Source of the DNA: Microbacterium faecale | Lineage (GTDB): Bacteria; Actinomycetota; Actinomycetes; Actinomycetales; Microbacteriaceae | DNA length: 64,000 nucleotides | Reading direction: 5' to 3' | NCBI RefSeq assembly: GCF_014640975.1 | Contig: NZ_BMHO01000001.1 | Coordinates: 132,133 to 196,132 of the forward strand | Shown: positions 44,761 to 54,725 of the stretch, in pieces | Layout: each line of letters opens with the position of its first letter | Position numbering within the stretch: position 1 is the first letter of the stretch | The notes under the pieces: generated by a model | The model's database searches: none | What the model saw: the letters and a program-made list of their open reading frames with translations, nothing else | What the model was told of the DNA's origin: nothing | Translations under genes and position numbers: made by a program

Positions 44761-45366
44761 ATGAGAATCTCCGAGCTGTCGGCCCGCGCGGGCATCGCCA
44801 CGGCGACGATCAAGTACTACCTGCGCGAAGGCCTCCTTCCGCCCGGGGAACTCACGTCGGCGACGCAGGCCCGCTACAACGAACAGCACGTCGAGCGTCT
44901 GCGCCTCGTGCGCGCGCTCCTCGGGCCGGCGAAGCTCACGGTCGCGCGCGTACGCGACGTGCTGCGCGTCATCGACGAACCCGGGGCGGACATGTTCACA
45001 GCCCTCGGGGCTGCGCAGCACGCGACGCTCGACGAGGTGGAAGCCGTCGACACGTCCGTCGCCCTGGCGCTCGTGGAGCGCGCAGGCTGGAGGGTCGATC
45101 CATCGGGCCCAGAGCTCGCGCAGCTGGCGCGCGCCCTCCACGCCGCGGACGACGCGGACTTCGAAATCCCGGAGGGCGTACTCGACGCCCATATCAACGC
45201 GGCCGCGAGGGTCGCCGAGGCAGAGTTGGCGCACATGCCCGAGGATCCGCGGCACGCGCTGCGATACGCGGTCCTCGGCACGATCCTCGCGGAGCCGCTG
45301 CTCTCCGCTCTGCGTCGGCTTGCGGAGCAGAGCGCCGCCGCGGACCGATTCGGCCCCGCAACCTGA
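44761..45366 (+). CDS. MerR family transcriptional regulator
   Basis: A 201-residue MerR protein: helix-turn-helix ISELSARAGIATATIKYYLR at residues 3-22, wing with LLPPGELTSATQARY, then an alpha-helical C-terminal domain of unknown ligand. AGAGG lies 6 nt before the ATG. The operator dyad at 44716-44733 is in its promoter. Directly after its stop the 3' part of an alpha/beta hydrolase gene begins without a start. Confidence 0.92.
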   Translation: MRISELSARAGIATATIKYYLREGLLPPGELTSATQARYNEQHVERLRLVRALLGPAKLTVARVRDVLRVIDEPGADMFTALGAAQHATLDEVEAVDTSVALALVERAGWRVDPSGPELAQLARALHAADDADFEIPEGVLDAHINAAARVAEAELAHMPEDPRHALRYAVLGTILAEPLLSALRRLAEQSAAADRFGPAT

Positions 45367-45806
45367 CGGGGTCGGCCGCCGCCGTTTCGTTCGTCGACGG
45401 GGATCCGCGCGACCCGCACCTCTCGGAACGCCTGCAGGCGCTCGTCGACGAGGGGCGCGGTGGCGACGCGATCACCACGTTCCAACGCGAGGCGGTCGGC
45501 CTCGCCGAGCCGATCATCGAGCAGACGAGCCAGAGCCCGATGTTCGCCGAGCTCGTCGCGATCGCACAGTCGGTCGTCTACGACGCGGTTCTCACCCACC
45601 GCCTCTCCGTCCCGACAGACGCCATGCTCGGCGTCGACGTGCCGGTAACGATCCTCCGAGGAGAGACTACGTTCCCGGCGCTCATGAGCTCCTGCGACGA
45701 TCTGCACGCGGCGATGCCCGCGTCCGAGTTCGTGGTCGACGCCGAATCGAGCGACCACGATCTGAACCCGCCGAGCATCGCCGCGATCGTTCGTGCACGC
45801 GTCTGA
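45367..45806 (+). pseudogene. Alpha/beta hydrolase gene, 5' half missing
   Basis: In the frame beginning at 45369 the sequence reads DPRDPHLSERLQALVDEGRG, then EAVGLAEPIIEQTSQSPMF, then VPVTILRGETTFPA and the catalytic-His region ESSDHDLNPPS, ending in TGA at 45806. This is the cap region and C-terminal part of an alpha/beta hydrolase, about 145 residues. The N-terminal core with the GxSxG nucleophile is absent and there is no start near the MerR stop. A short internal ATG at 45540 could not give a working enzyme. Probable deletion remnant. Confidence 0.82.
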
Positions 45807-45830
45807 CGCAGCGAGAACGGATCCGTTGGG

Positions 45831-46037
45831 TCAGTGGGCGCCGGGAGGCGTCTGACCGTCACGGGGATCGGATTCTGCGCGCGGAGGGTCGACCGGCGTT
45901 GCCGCGTCCGGTCGCGCGTACGTGACGCCGTCGCGGCGCGACGCGCGACCGCGGAGGACGACCACGAGCACGACGATGCCGATGGCGAACAGGAGGACCA
46001 CCACACCGAGCAAACTGACCAGTATCGCGCTGAACAT
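45831..46037 (-). CDS. Small single-pass membrane protein (68 aa)
   Basis: MFSAILVSLLGVVVLLFAIG opens a single N-terminal membrane helix (about residues 2-25), followed by a basic cytoplasmic stretch (LRGRASRRDG) and a proline-rich tail. GGAGGGA lies 7 nt before the ATG at 46037. No family recognised. Confidence 0.7.
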   Translation of the reverse strand: MFSAILVSLLGVVVLLFAIGIVVLVVVLRGRASRRDGVTYARPDAATPVDPPRAESDPRDGQTPPGAH

Positions 46038-46136
46038 GTGTTGTCCCTCCGCTCTCCCCGGAACGAGTCGCGTCACCCGCGATTCAACGAGACGATCGTA
46101 ACGCGGCGGTCCCCGTCCCGACGGTCACACCGCTGG

Positions 46137-46448
46137 TCATTCCCCGCGAGCCCGCGCGACCGCATCGCCGATCCACTCAGCGAGCGTGTCGTCGTCGGGA
46201 TCCGTCAGCGCCGCGAATGGAACGTCGACGCCGCTCTTCAACTGGAGACGGTGCGCGCCCTGCTGCAGCGCGATGTCGAGCGCCTCGCCGCCTCCGACGG
46301 GGAAGAACACCTCGTCACCCGAGACGCCGACGGCCATTTTGCCGTCGACCATGAACGCGAGCGACCCCATCATGCGCTTCTGCTCAACCGCCCCCGCGGC
46401 CTCGATGATCGCGCGTACGCGATCCGCGATCTCGGGGTTGTAAGCCAT
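46137..46448 (-). CDS. TfoX/Sxy N-terminal domain protein
   Basis: A 103-residue protein containing only the TfoX N-terminal domain (EQKRMMGSLAFMVDGKMAVGV, with the conserved glycine/phenylalanine block). In gammaproteobacteria TfoX controls competence; the role of the short stand-alone actinobacterial form is unknown. TAGTCT (minus strand, 46455-46460) ends 6 nt before the ATG: leaderless. Confidence 0.87.
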   Translation of the reverse strand: MAYNPEIADRVRAIIEAAGAVEQKRMMGSLAFMVDGKMAVGVSGDEVFFPVGGGEALDIALQQGAHRLQLKSGVDVPFAALTDPDDDTLAEWIGDAVARARGE

Positions 46449-46517
46449 GGGGCGAGACTACGTGTCTTGTCCGAGCCCTGTCAGCTCGTCGGCCGGCAGG
46501 ATCCGCTTGTCGGAGCG

Positions 46518-47117
46518 TCAGGAGCCGCGCGAGCCCGCGTCGCTGACGGAGACATCGGAACGCGAGAAGTTGAGGTGCGAGCGGCTCGCGGTCGGACCGT
46601 TCTGCCCCTGATATCGGTTGCCGTACGCGCCGTACGTGTTGTCTGCGGGCGAGGAGAGCCGGAAGAAGCAGAGCTGCCCGATCTTCATTCCCGGCCACAG
46701 CTTGATCGGCAGCGTCGCCATGTTCGACAGCTCGAGGGTGACGTGACCGGAGAAGCCCGGATCGATGAAGCCGGCCGTCGAATGCGTCAACAGCCCGAGG
46801 CGCCCCAGCGACGACTTACCCTCGAGTCGCGCGGCGACGTCATCGGGCAGCGTCACGGCCTCGAACGTGCTCGCGAGGACGAACTCGCCGGGGTGCAGCA
46901 CGAATGCTTCGTCCGGCTCGACCTCGAGCAGGTGGGTCAGGTCGGGCTGGTCCTCGGCTGGGTCGATGAACGGGTACTTGTGGTTGCTGAACAGCCGGAA
47001 GTAGCGGTCCATGCGGACGTCGACGCTCGAGGGCTGCACCATCGTGCGGTCGAGAGGATCCAGGCTGATGCGCCCGGCATCGAGTTCGGCGTTGATGTCA
47101 CGATCGGAGAGCAGCAC
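46518..47117 (-). CDS. dcd: dCTP deaminase (probably bifunctional, dUMP-forming)
   Basis: A 199-residue nucleotide-pool enzyme. The conserved block [20 protein letters not shown] near residues 112-131 carries the catalytic glutamate, and [14 protein letters not shown] precedes it. The actinobacterial group to which it looks closest makes dUMP directly from dCTP (DCD-DUT); that activity is inference. GTG start with TAGACT (minus strand, 47124-47129) 6 nt upstream, so leaderless. Confidence 0.95.
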   Translation of the reverse strand: MLLSDRDINAELDAGRISLDPLDRTMVQPSSVDVRMDRYFRLFSNHKYPFIDPAEDQPDLTHLLEVEPDEAFVLHPGEFVLASTFEAVTLPDDVAARLEGKSSLGRLGLLTHSTAGFIDPGFSGHVTLELSNMATLPIKLWPGMKIGQLCFFRLSSPADNTYGAYGNRYQGQNGPTASRSHLNFSRSDVSVSDAGSRGS

Positions 47118-47171
47118 GGCTCGAGTCTACTTTGCAGAAGTGCCTCGCCCGCGACTAAGCTCAACGCATTC

Positions 47172-47245
47172 GGGGCTGTAGTTCAATGGTAGAACTTCTG
47201 CTTCCCAAGCAGACAGCGCGGGTTCGATTCCCGTCAGCCCCTCCA
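47172..47245 (+). tRNA. tRNA-Gly (CCC)
   Basis: Acceptor GGGGCTG (47172-47178) pairs with CAGCCCC (47235-47241); D arm TTCAATGGTAGAA; anticodon loop TTCCCAA gives anticodon CCC for GGG codons; T loop GGTTCGATTCC. Discriminator T and an encoded CCA (47243-47245) complete the gene. Confidence 0.96.
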
Positions 47246-47271
47246 CTTCCCTCCCGCCGCCAGAAGCGCGC

Positions 47272-47329
47272 TTCGTGTGACGCTTGTGACCCTTCGCGGC
47301 GCAACGAAGGGTCACAAGCGTCACACGAA
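47272..47329. repeat. Long perfect palindrome after tRNA-Gly, family E
   Basis: Perfect 25-bp arms (47272-47296 and 47305-47329; core GTGTGACGCTTGTGACCC) with an 8-base loop, 26 nt past the tRNA. Probable terminator of tRNA-Gly. Its arm is not shared with other elements in the window. Confidence 0.9.
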
Positions 47330-47337
47330 TCAGGTGA

Positions 47338-48915
<1,578 letters not shown>

Positions 48916-49013
48916 GCGCACGACGCGTCAAGGCGGCCCCCGATCGACACGGATCCGGGGCCGCCCGTCTGTGCGCGGGCCAAACGGATTCGCGCCAATA
49001 GTGTGCGCAGATT

Positions 49014-49044
49014 TGGTTGACAATCCCAGCCAGCGCGGTAGCGT
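49014..49044 (+). promoter_or_regulatory. gntR promoter with overlapping GntR operator
   Basis: TTGACA (49017-49022), 16-bp spacer, TAGCGT (49039-49044). The -35 is embedded in TGGTTGACAATC (49014-49025), which matches the sites at 47371 and 54653. This fits negative autoregulation. Confidence 0.78.
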
Positions 49045-49117
49045 CGGCGAAGAGCCTGGCGCAATGACGCACGGGTGATCTCCGCGGCGCACGACCTGCC
49101 GCAACGAAGGGACGCGC

Positions 49118-49771
49118 ATGCCGACGGCCGGGACGAGTACGCCAGAGCCGAGTGCCGACGACCTGAGCGCACGGATCCGACACGCGATCCTCGAAGGCGA
49201 ATTCGCCCCGAACCAGCGCCTCATCGAGGCGGACCTCAGCGAGAGCTTCGATGCCTCGCGCGCCGCCGTGCGAATGGCGTTGCTGAGCCTCGCCGCCGAG
49301 GGCATCGTCGAGCGCCTCCCCAACCGCGGGGCGCGCGTCCGCGCCATCAGTGTGAGCGAGGCAATCGAGATCGTCGAGGCGCGCATCGGGCTCGAGACGC
49401 TCGTCGCTCGGAAGGCCGCCGCGTCCATCACGAGCGCACAGGCCGACAACCTGCGCGACCTGGGTCACGAGCTCGAAGCCGCCGTATCCTCGGGCGACCT
49501 CGTCGGTTACGCGCGGCTGAATCAGGAGCTCGACGCCCGGCTGCGCGACATCGCGGATCACGACACCGCCCGAGAACTGCTCGAGCGCCTCAGCGCCCAA
49601 TCGGCCCGGCACCAGTTCCGGCTCGCTTACGAACCGGGCCGGGCGGCACGATCCGCCCCCGAGCACGTCGCGATCATCGACGCCGTGGTGGCGAAGGACG
49701 CGGACGCGGCCGAGATCGCGACGCGCACGCACCTCGACGGCATCATCGAGCTGCTCGGCACCCGCCTCTGA
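49118..49771 (+). CDS. GntR family regulator with FCD domain
   Basis: A 217-residue repressor. N-terminal winged helix (LSARIRHAILEGEFAPNQRL and DASRAAVRMALLSLAAEGIV, about 16-60) and an all-helical FCD ligand domain (about 80-212) of the kind that binds carboxylic acids through a metal; histidines at HDTAREL and HQFRLAYEPG are candidate ligands. GAAGGGA precedes the ATG. It lies between the O-demethylase gene and the ABC importer, and three matching operator-like sites around it define its likely regulon. Confidence 0.91.
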   Translation: MPTAGTSTPEPSADDLSARIRHAILEGEFAPNQRLIEADLSESFDASRAAVRMALLSLAAEGIVERLPNRGARVRAISVSEAIEIVEARIGLETLVARKAAASITSAQADNLRDLGHELEAAVSSGDLVGYARLNQELDARLRDIADHDTARELLERLSAQSARHQFRLAYEPGRAARSAPEHVAIIDAVVAKDADAAEIATRTHLDGIIELLGTRL

Positions 49772-49785
49772 CGGATCCGCACGAC

Positions 49786-49820
49786 GACGGGGCGCCCGCA
49801 CCAGGTGCGAACGCCCCGTC
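49786..49820. terminator. Bidirectional terminator between gntR and the binding-protein gene
   Basis: Perfect 9-bp stem GACGGGGCG (49786-49794) / CGCCCCGTC (49812-49820) with an inner GCACC/GGTGC stem, between two convergent stops. Confidence 0.8.
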
Positions 49821-49835
49821 ATTCACGGCACGGAC

Positions 49836-51104
49836 TCACTCGAGCTCGTCGACCGTTTCGTAGCCGTTTCCGTTGTACTGCTGCACGACCAGGCTCGACA
49901 CCGCGGGCTGGCCGTCCTGCGTGGCGTCAACCGCAGTACCGTCGAGCATGAGCGGCGCCTGCAGGTCCGAAACGCCGCGCAGGGCCTCCATGAACGACTC
50001 ACGCGTCGGCTCGGTCATGTTCTGGAACGCCTCGTCGAGCGTCGCACCGATCATGTAGCTCCACATGCAGTGGGGGAAGTCGGGCGTCGTGGTGTAGTTG
50101 CTCGAGTACTCCTCGAGTGACGAAAGGAACGTCTGGACGTCCTCGTCCTCCGCGAACGCGGGCGACTGCGGCGCCTTCGCGAACGAGACCGTGTAGAAGC
50201 CGTCCTCGGGGTCGGCGTTCGCCGGATCCAGGATCGCCACGGGACTCGACGTGTTCGACGGCAGGAACCAGCTGGGCGACCAGCCGAGCTCACGCGTCTT
50301 CTCGATCGTCGAGATCATGAGGGGGGTGATCGACATGGCGTTGACGAACACGTCGGCGTCGGTCGACGCCAGCTCGGTGATCTGCGCGTCGACGGACGTG
50401 TCGGTGGCCTCGTAGGTCAGCTCGGCCACGATCTCGACGCCGGAGCCCTCGACCGCCTCCTTGAAGCCCTCGACGTAGCCCTCGCCGTAGTCGTCGTTCT
50501 GCGACAGGATCGCGACCGAGACGTCGTCGCCGGAGGAGGCGAGCATCTCACCGAACGCGGCGCCCTCGTTCATGTAGGTCGGCACGAAGCCGAGCTGCCA
50601 CGGGCTCTCAGTCTGGTCGGAGAAGATCGGGTCGCCGGTCTGTACGAGCACCTGCGGCACCTCTTCGTCGATCGCGGCCTCGCGGTATGCGAGGTTCGTC
50701 GGCGTGCCGAGTCCGGAGGTGAAGGCGAACACATCGCCCGCATTCTGCTGGAAGTTCTGCAGTGCCTTCTGCGGGTCGTACGTGTCGTCCCATGCCTCGA
50801 CGTCGACGGTGCGGGTGTTGCCGTCGCCGAACTCGATGCCGCCCTCGGCGTTGCGCTCGCCCATGTAGGCGACCAGTCCGGCCACGGTGCAGTTGCCGGG
50901 ACCGGCGGTGCCGCCCGACAGCGGCGTCGTGACACCGAGCGTGATCGATTCGTCGGTGATGCCGGGGCTCGCTGCGGCCTCGCCGCCGTCGCCACCGGAT
51001 CCGCCGCCCGCGTCGTCGCGGCCGCAGCCGGCGAGCACGAGAGCGAGTGCGGAACCGACGGCCACGGCGCCGATCAGCTGCGACTTTCTGCTGTTCAGGG
51101 TCAT
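49836..51104 (-). CDS. Branched-chain-type ABC substrate-binding lipoprotein
   Basis: A 422-residue extracytoplasmic receptor of the LivK/Peripla_BP_6 family. Lipobox LVLAGC (Cys near 27), glycine-rich linker, then SITLGVTTPLSGGTAGPG and the two-lobe binding fold. Members bind branched amino acids, amides or aromatic acids. Position between two O-demethylase genes and shared operators suggest an aromatic acid. Last gene of the importer operon; the gap to livM is 34 nt. Confidence 0.92.
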   Translation of the reverse strand: MTLNSRKSQLIGAVAVGSALALVLAGCGRDDAGGGSGGDGGEAAASPGITDESITLGVTTPLSGGTAGPGNCTVAGLVAYMGERNAEGGIEFGDGNTRTVDVEAWDDTYDPQKALQNFQQNAGDVFAFTSGLGTPTNLAYREAAIDEEVPQVLVQTGDPIFSDQTESPWQLGFVPTYMNEGAAFGEMLASSGDDVSVAILSQNDDYGEGYVEGFKEAVEGSGVEIVAELTYEATDTSVDAQITELASTDADVFVNAMSITPLMISTIEKTRELGWSPSWFLPSNTSSPVAILDPANADPEDGFYTVSFAKAPQSPAFAEDEDVQTFLSSLEEYSSNYTTTPDFPHCMWSYMIGATLDEAFQNMTEPTRESFMEALRGVSDLQAPLMLDGTAVDATQDGQPAVSSLVVQQYNGNGYETVDELE

Positions 51105-51138
51105 TGCTGAACCTCTCTGTTGGTGATGGGAAGGAAGA

Positions 51139-52170
51139 TCAGGAGTCGGTGGGGGCGTCCGCGCGTCGCGTCGATCGCCGGGCGCGGAACCAGCGGCGGA
51201 TCCGATGCGGCACGCTCGCGAGCCCGCCCGGCAGGACGATCAGCACCGCGAGGAGGATGATGCCCTGGATGAGCGCGGTGAGCGTCGGCGCGATCTCGTT
51301 GGTGATGCTCGGCACGAACACGTAGTAAGCGCCTCCGAGCAGCGAACCGAAGATGCTCGCGGCGCCACCGACGACCATCGAGGCGAGCAGGTTGATCGAG
51401 TGATGGAACGCGAGCGTCTCGGGGCTCGTGTACTGGATGACGACCATGTAGAGGAAGCCGGCCACGCCGCCGATCATCGCGGCGATCGTGAACGCCATCA
51501 CCTTGTAGCGGTACGGCGAGATGCCCATCGACTTGGCGACGTTCTCGTTCTCCTTGACGATCGCGAGCGCGCGGCCGAACTTCCCGCGCGTGAGATTGGC
51601 GACGAGGACGAAGCAGATTCCGGCGGTGACGAGCACGACGTAGTAGTGCCACTGGTCGTTGGCGAGCCCAGACCAGTCGGGGGCGCTCGAGAAGCGCGCC
51701 GACGTGCCCTGGGATCCGCCCGTGAGATCGGAGAGCCGCTTCGCGAGCGGGACGCCGATGACGGGAAGCGCGATCGTCACCATCGCGATCGCGAGCCCAC
51801 CAAGCCGCGCCGCGGCGAACGCCACGATCAGACCCGCGACAGCCGGCAGCGCGATCGCGGCGATGATCGTGAGCACGAGCGGCCAGTCGTTGTTGACCCC
51901 GTACGCCGTGACGTAGGCGCCGAACCCGACGAAGAAGATCTGGCCGAGCGACACCTGGCCGGTGTACCCCATGATGACGTTGAGGCCGAGCACCGCGACG
52001 GCGAAGACGCCGACCCTCGCGAGCTGCTGGTTGACCTCGACCTGGAGCACGAGCGGCGCGGCGACGAGCACGACGACGAGGGCCGCGGCGATGACGTAGT
52101 GCCACCAGGGGCGGCCGCCGGGCTTCGGCGCTGTCAGAGGTGCGGTGAGATCGTGGGCAGGAGCGGACAT
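51139..52170 (-). CDS. ABC permease, LivM type
   Basis: A 343-residue membrane protein with about ten hydrophobic segments and the LivM block LGLNVIMGYTGQVSLGQIFF near residue 62. The EAA-like loop is seen around ENVAKSMGISPYRYKVMAF. ATG at 52170 has GAGGAAA upstream. It lies 8 nt after livH. Confidence 0.92.
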   Translation of the reverse strand: MSAPAHDLTAPLTAPKPGGRPWWHYVIAAALVVVLVAAPLVLQVEVNQQLARVGVFAVAVLGLNVIMGYTGQVSLGQIFFVGFGAYVTAYGVNNDWPLVLTIIAAIALPAVAGLIVAFAAARLGGLAIAMVTIALPVIGVPLAKRLSDLTGGSQGTSARFSSAPDWSGLANDQWHYYVVLVTAGICFVLVANLTRGKFGRALAIVKENENVAKSMGISPYRYKVMAFTIAAMIGGVAGFLYMVVIQYTSPETLAFHHSINLLASMVVGGAASIFGSLLGGAYYVFVPSITNEIAPTLTALIQGIILLAVLIVLPGGLASVPHRIRRWFRARRSTRRADAPTDS

Positions 52171-52178
52171 CTGTTTCC

Positions 52179-53060
52179 TCACACTCGCACGACGGTCTTG
52201 CGCCCGAACAGCCCCTGGGGGCGCACGAGCAGCACGATGAACAGGAGCACGAACGGCACGGCGATCTTCAGGTCGTGTCCGACGAACGGCACGTACACGG
52301 CCGCGAGGTTCTCGAGTACGCCGATGATCCAGGCGGCGACCACGACCCCGATCGGGCTCGACAGGCCGCCGAGGATCACCGCGGCGAGCGCGTACACGAG
52401 CACCGTGTCGAACATGCCCGGGGTGAGCGACAGCCGCGGCGCGATGAGGGCACCGGCGACCGCGCCGAGCGCGGCGGCCAGGCCCCACCCGACCATGAGG
52501 TGGCGTCCGACGTTGATGCCGGACAGCGCGGCGGAGGCGCGGTTGTCGGCGACAGCCCGCAACGCGAGGCCGAGCTTCGTCCCGCGGAACAGCAGCTGGA
52601 TCAGAGCCATCACCGCGAGGATCACGAGGAACGTGCCGAGCGACTTCCAGCTGACCGTGGCGCCGAGGAAGCTCAACGTCGCCTCGGGGAACAGCCACGG
52701 CAGCCGCAGGTTGTTGTAGGACCAGATCCAGCCGCAGATGCCGGTGATGAGCGTGAGGAGACCGACCGTCACGACGATGGCCGTGTCGGGATCGCCGCCC
52801 TCGAAGCGCCGAATCAGCACGCGTTCGATGAGCGCGCCGAAGATGAACGCGGCGATGACCGCCAGCAGAATGCCGACGATGAGCGGGATCCCCATGCCGA
52901 CGAAGGCATATACGAAGTACGCCGCGAGCACGGCCATGCCACCCTGAGCGAAGTTGATCATGCCGGTCGACTGGTTCACGAGCACGATCGCGAGCGCGAG
53001 AGCCGCGTAGATCGACCCGGTGCCGAGACCGTCGACGACGAGCTGGATAAAGGTTCCCAT
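52179..53060 (-). CDS. ABC permease, LivH type
   Basis: A 293-residue membrane permease with eight or more segments, beginning VDGLGTGSIYAALALAIVLV and carrying the LivH motif STGMINFAQGGMAVLAAY. It starts one base after the livF stop. Confidence 0.93.
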   Translation of the reverse strand: MGTFIQLVVDGLGTGSIYAALALAIVLVNQSTGMINFAQGGMAVLAAYFVYAFVGMGIPLIVGILLAVIAAFIFGALIERVLIRRFEGGDPDTAIVVTVGLLTLITGICGWIWSYNNLRLPWLFPEATLSFLGATVSWKSLGTFLVILAVMALIQLLFRGTKLGLALRAVADNRASAALSGINVGRHLMVGWGLAAALGAVAGALIAPRLSLTPGMFDTVLVYALAAVILGGLSSPIGVVVAAWIIGVLENLAAVYVPFVGHDLKIAVPFVLLFIVLLVRPQGLFGRKTVVRV

Positions 53061-53061
53061 G

Positions 53062-53772
53062 TCAGCCCCCGAGGTACGCCTTCCTGATCTCGTCGCGGCC
53101 CTTGAGCTCCTCGACGGTGCCGCTCAACACGCTGTGTCCCGTTTCGAGCACCGTCGCCGACTCCACGATCCGGAAGGCGAGGTTCGCATTCTGCTCGACG
53201 ACGAGCATCGCGATCCCCGACTCGTCCCGGAGGCGCTGGATCGAGTCGTAGACGTCCTGCGACGTCGACGGCGCGAGACCGAGCGAAGGCTCGTCGAGGA
53301 CCAGCAGTCGCGGTTTGGCCATGAAGGCGCGGGCGATCGCGAGCATCTGCTGCTCACCGCCGGAGAGCGTGGACGCATTCTGTCCGATGCGGCGCTCCAG
53401 GTGGGGGAACAGTTCGAGCACGAAGTCGATGTCCTGCGCGATGCCCCGTCGGTCCTTGCGCAGGTATGCGCCGACACGCAGGTTCTCGCGAACGGAGAGG
53501 TTCGGCAGTGTGCCACGCCCCTCCGGCACGTGCGCGATGCCGAGTGACGCGACCTTCTCGGGTCCCGATCGGGTGATGTCGATGCCATCGAACGTGATCC
53601 GCCCGCGGACGTTCACGGTGCCGGAGATCGCGCGCAATGTCGTCGTCTTTCCCGCTCCGTTCGCCCCGAGGATCCCTACGGCGCCGCCGTCGGGAACCGA
53701 GAGTGAGACGTCCTGGAGCACCTGCACCTTTCCGTACGATGCTCTGACAGCGTCGAGCTCAAGCAGCGTCAT
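53062..53772 (-). CDS. ABC ATP-binding protein, LivF type
   Basis: A 236-residue cytoplasmic ATPase: Walker A GANGAGKTTT (about 36-45), signature LSGGEQQMLAIARA (about 136), Walker B LLVLDEPSLGLAP (about 157). Its start overlaps the livG end by 14 nt. Confidence 0.95.
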   Translation of the reverse strand: MTLLELDAVRASYGKVQVLQDVSLSVPDGGAVGILGANGAGKTTTLRAISGTVNVRGRITFDGIDITRSGPEKVASLGIAHVPEGRGTLPNLSVRENLRVGAYLRKDRRGIAQDIDFVLELFPHLERRIGQNASTLSGGEQQMLAIARAFMAKPRLLVLDEPSLGLAPSTSQDVYDSIQRLRDESGIAMLVVEQNANLAFRIVESATVLETGHSVLSGTVEELKGRDEIRKAYLGG

Positions 53773-54541
53773 CTGCGGCCTCCGTTCCGAGGTAGGCCTC
53801 GATCACGCGCGGGTCGGCCTGCGCTTCGGCCGCCGTGCCCTCCATCAACTTGCTGCCGTGGTTGAGCACCACCACGCGGTCGGTGAGCGCAGAAATGACG
53901 CCCATGTTGTGTTCGACGACCACGACGGTCAGTTCGCCGTTCTTGGTCACGTGTCGCACCGTCTCCATGAGCTGCTCGACCTCGCCGTGCGACAGTCCCG
54001 CCGCGGGCTCGTCGAGCAGCAGCAGCGACGGATGCGACATCCGCGCGCGGCACAGCTCGACGGCCTTGTGCAGGCCATGCGACAGCTCGTCGGCGCGCGA
54101 GGCTGCGGCCCAGCCGAGGCCCTGCCCTTCGAGAAGCGCCATCGCCTCGTCTCGGACCTCGCGCTCGCGGCGACCGGTCGGCGGCATGCGCAAGGCCCAG
54201 GTGACGGGTCCGCCCGGGAGGCGCGTGTGCGCACCGAGCATGACGTTCTCGAGCACGGTGTGGTTGAGCTGCAGCGCGGGGTGCTGGAACGTGCGGGCGA
54301 GGCCGCGCCTGTTCAGCTTCGACGGCGCGGATCCGGCCACCTCGTCCCCGTCGATCCGAATCGATCCGGACGTGGGACGGTAGTGCCCGCTGATGCAGTT
54401 GAACAGCGAGGTCTTGCCGGCGCCGTTCGGGCCGACGAGGCCGAGGACCTCGCCCGGCTCGACATCGAAGCCAACGTCGGACAGCACCGTGACGCCTCCG
54501 AATCGGAGGTTGACGTCTGAAAGGGTCAATCGAGCGGCCAT
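53759..54541 (-). CDS. ABC ATP-binding protein, LivG type
   Basis: A 260-residue ATPase: Walker A GPNGAGKTSLFN (about 37-48), Walker B LLLLDEPAAGLSHGE (about 160) and LivG-type C-terminal helix. The signature reads LSHGLHKAVELCRA, diverged from the common LSxGxQ form, with His in place of the usual Gln. First gene of the importer operon; a GntR-type site lies about 110 bp before it. Confidence 0.93.
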   Translation of the reverse strand: MAARLTLSDVNLRFGGVTVLSDVGFDVEPGEVLGLVGPNGAGKTSLFNCISGHYRPTSGSIRIDGDEVAGSAPSKLNRRGLARTFQHPALQLNHTVLENVMLGAHTRLPGGPVTWALRMPPTGRREREVRDEAMALLEGQGLGWAAASRADELSHGLHKAVELCRARMSHPSLLLLDEPAAGLSHGEVEQLMETVRHVTKNGELTVVVVEHNMGVISALTDRVVVLNHGSKLMEGTAAEAQADPRVIEAYLGTEAADDAA

Positions 54542-54652
54542 CGCTGATGTCTCTCCTCTCGCGGCAATGCGAGACGTGCAGTCGGGCGACGGGGCGGATC
54601 ACGCCCACGACAAGGGTTACCGTTGCACGTTACTACGCGTTCGTACCAAAAG

Positions 54653-54667
54653 TGTCCACAATCTTGG
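54653..54667 (-). promoter_or_regulatory. Predicted GntR operator upstream of the importer operon
   Basis: TGTCCACAATCTTGG has the dyad TGT-CC-ACA and the shared ACAATCTTG of the site at 47371. It lies between livG and the second O-demethylase gene. The 184-bp gap shows no other clear motif. Confidence 0.68.
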
Positions 54668-54725
54668 TTGAGATCTCGAATCGTAACGCATTCGCACCCG
54701 TCCTTCCGCGGATCCCTCCGCCCCG

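Noticed and set aside
45540..45806. A separate 88-residue gene starting at the internal ATG 45540
   Set aside because: It is the C-terminal part of an alpha/beta hydrolase whose frame continues upstream without a start; there is no ribosome site at the ATG.
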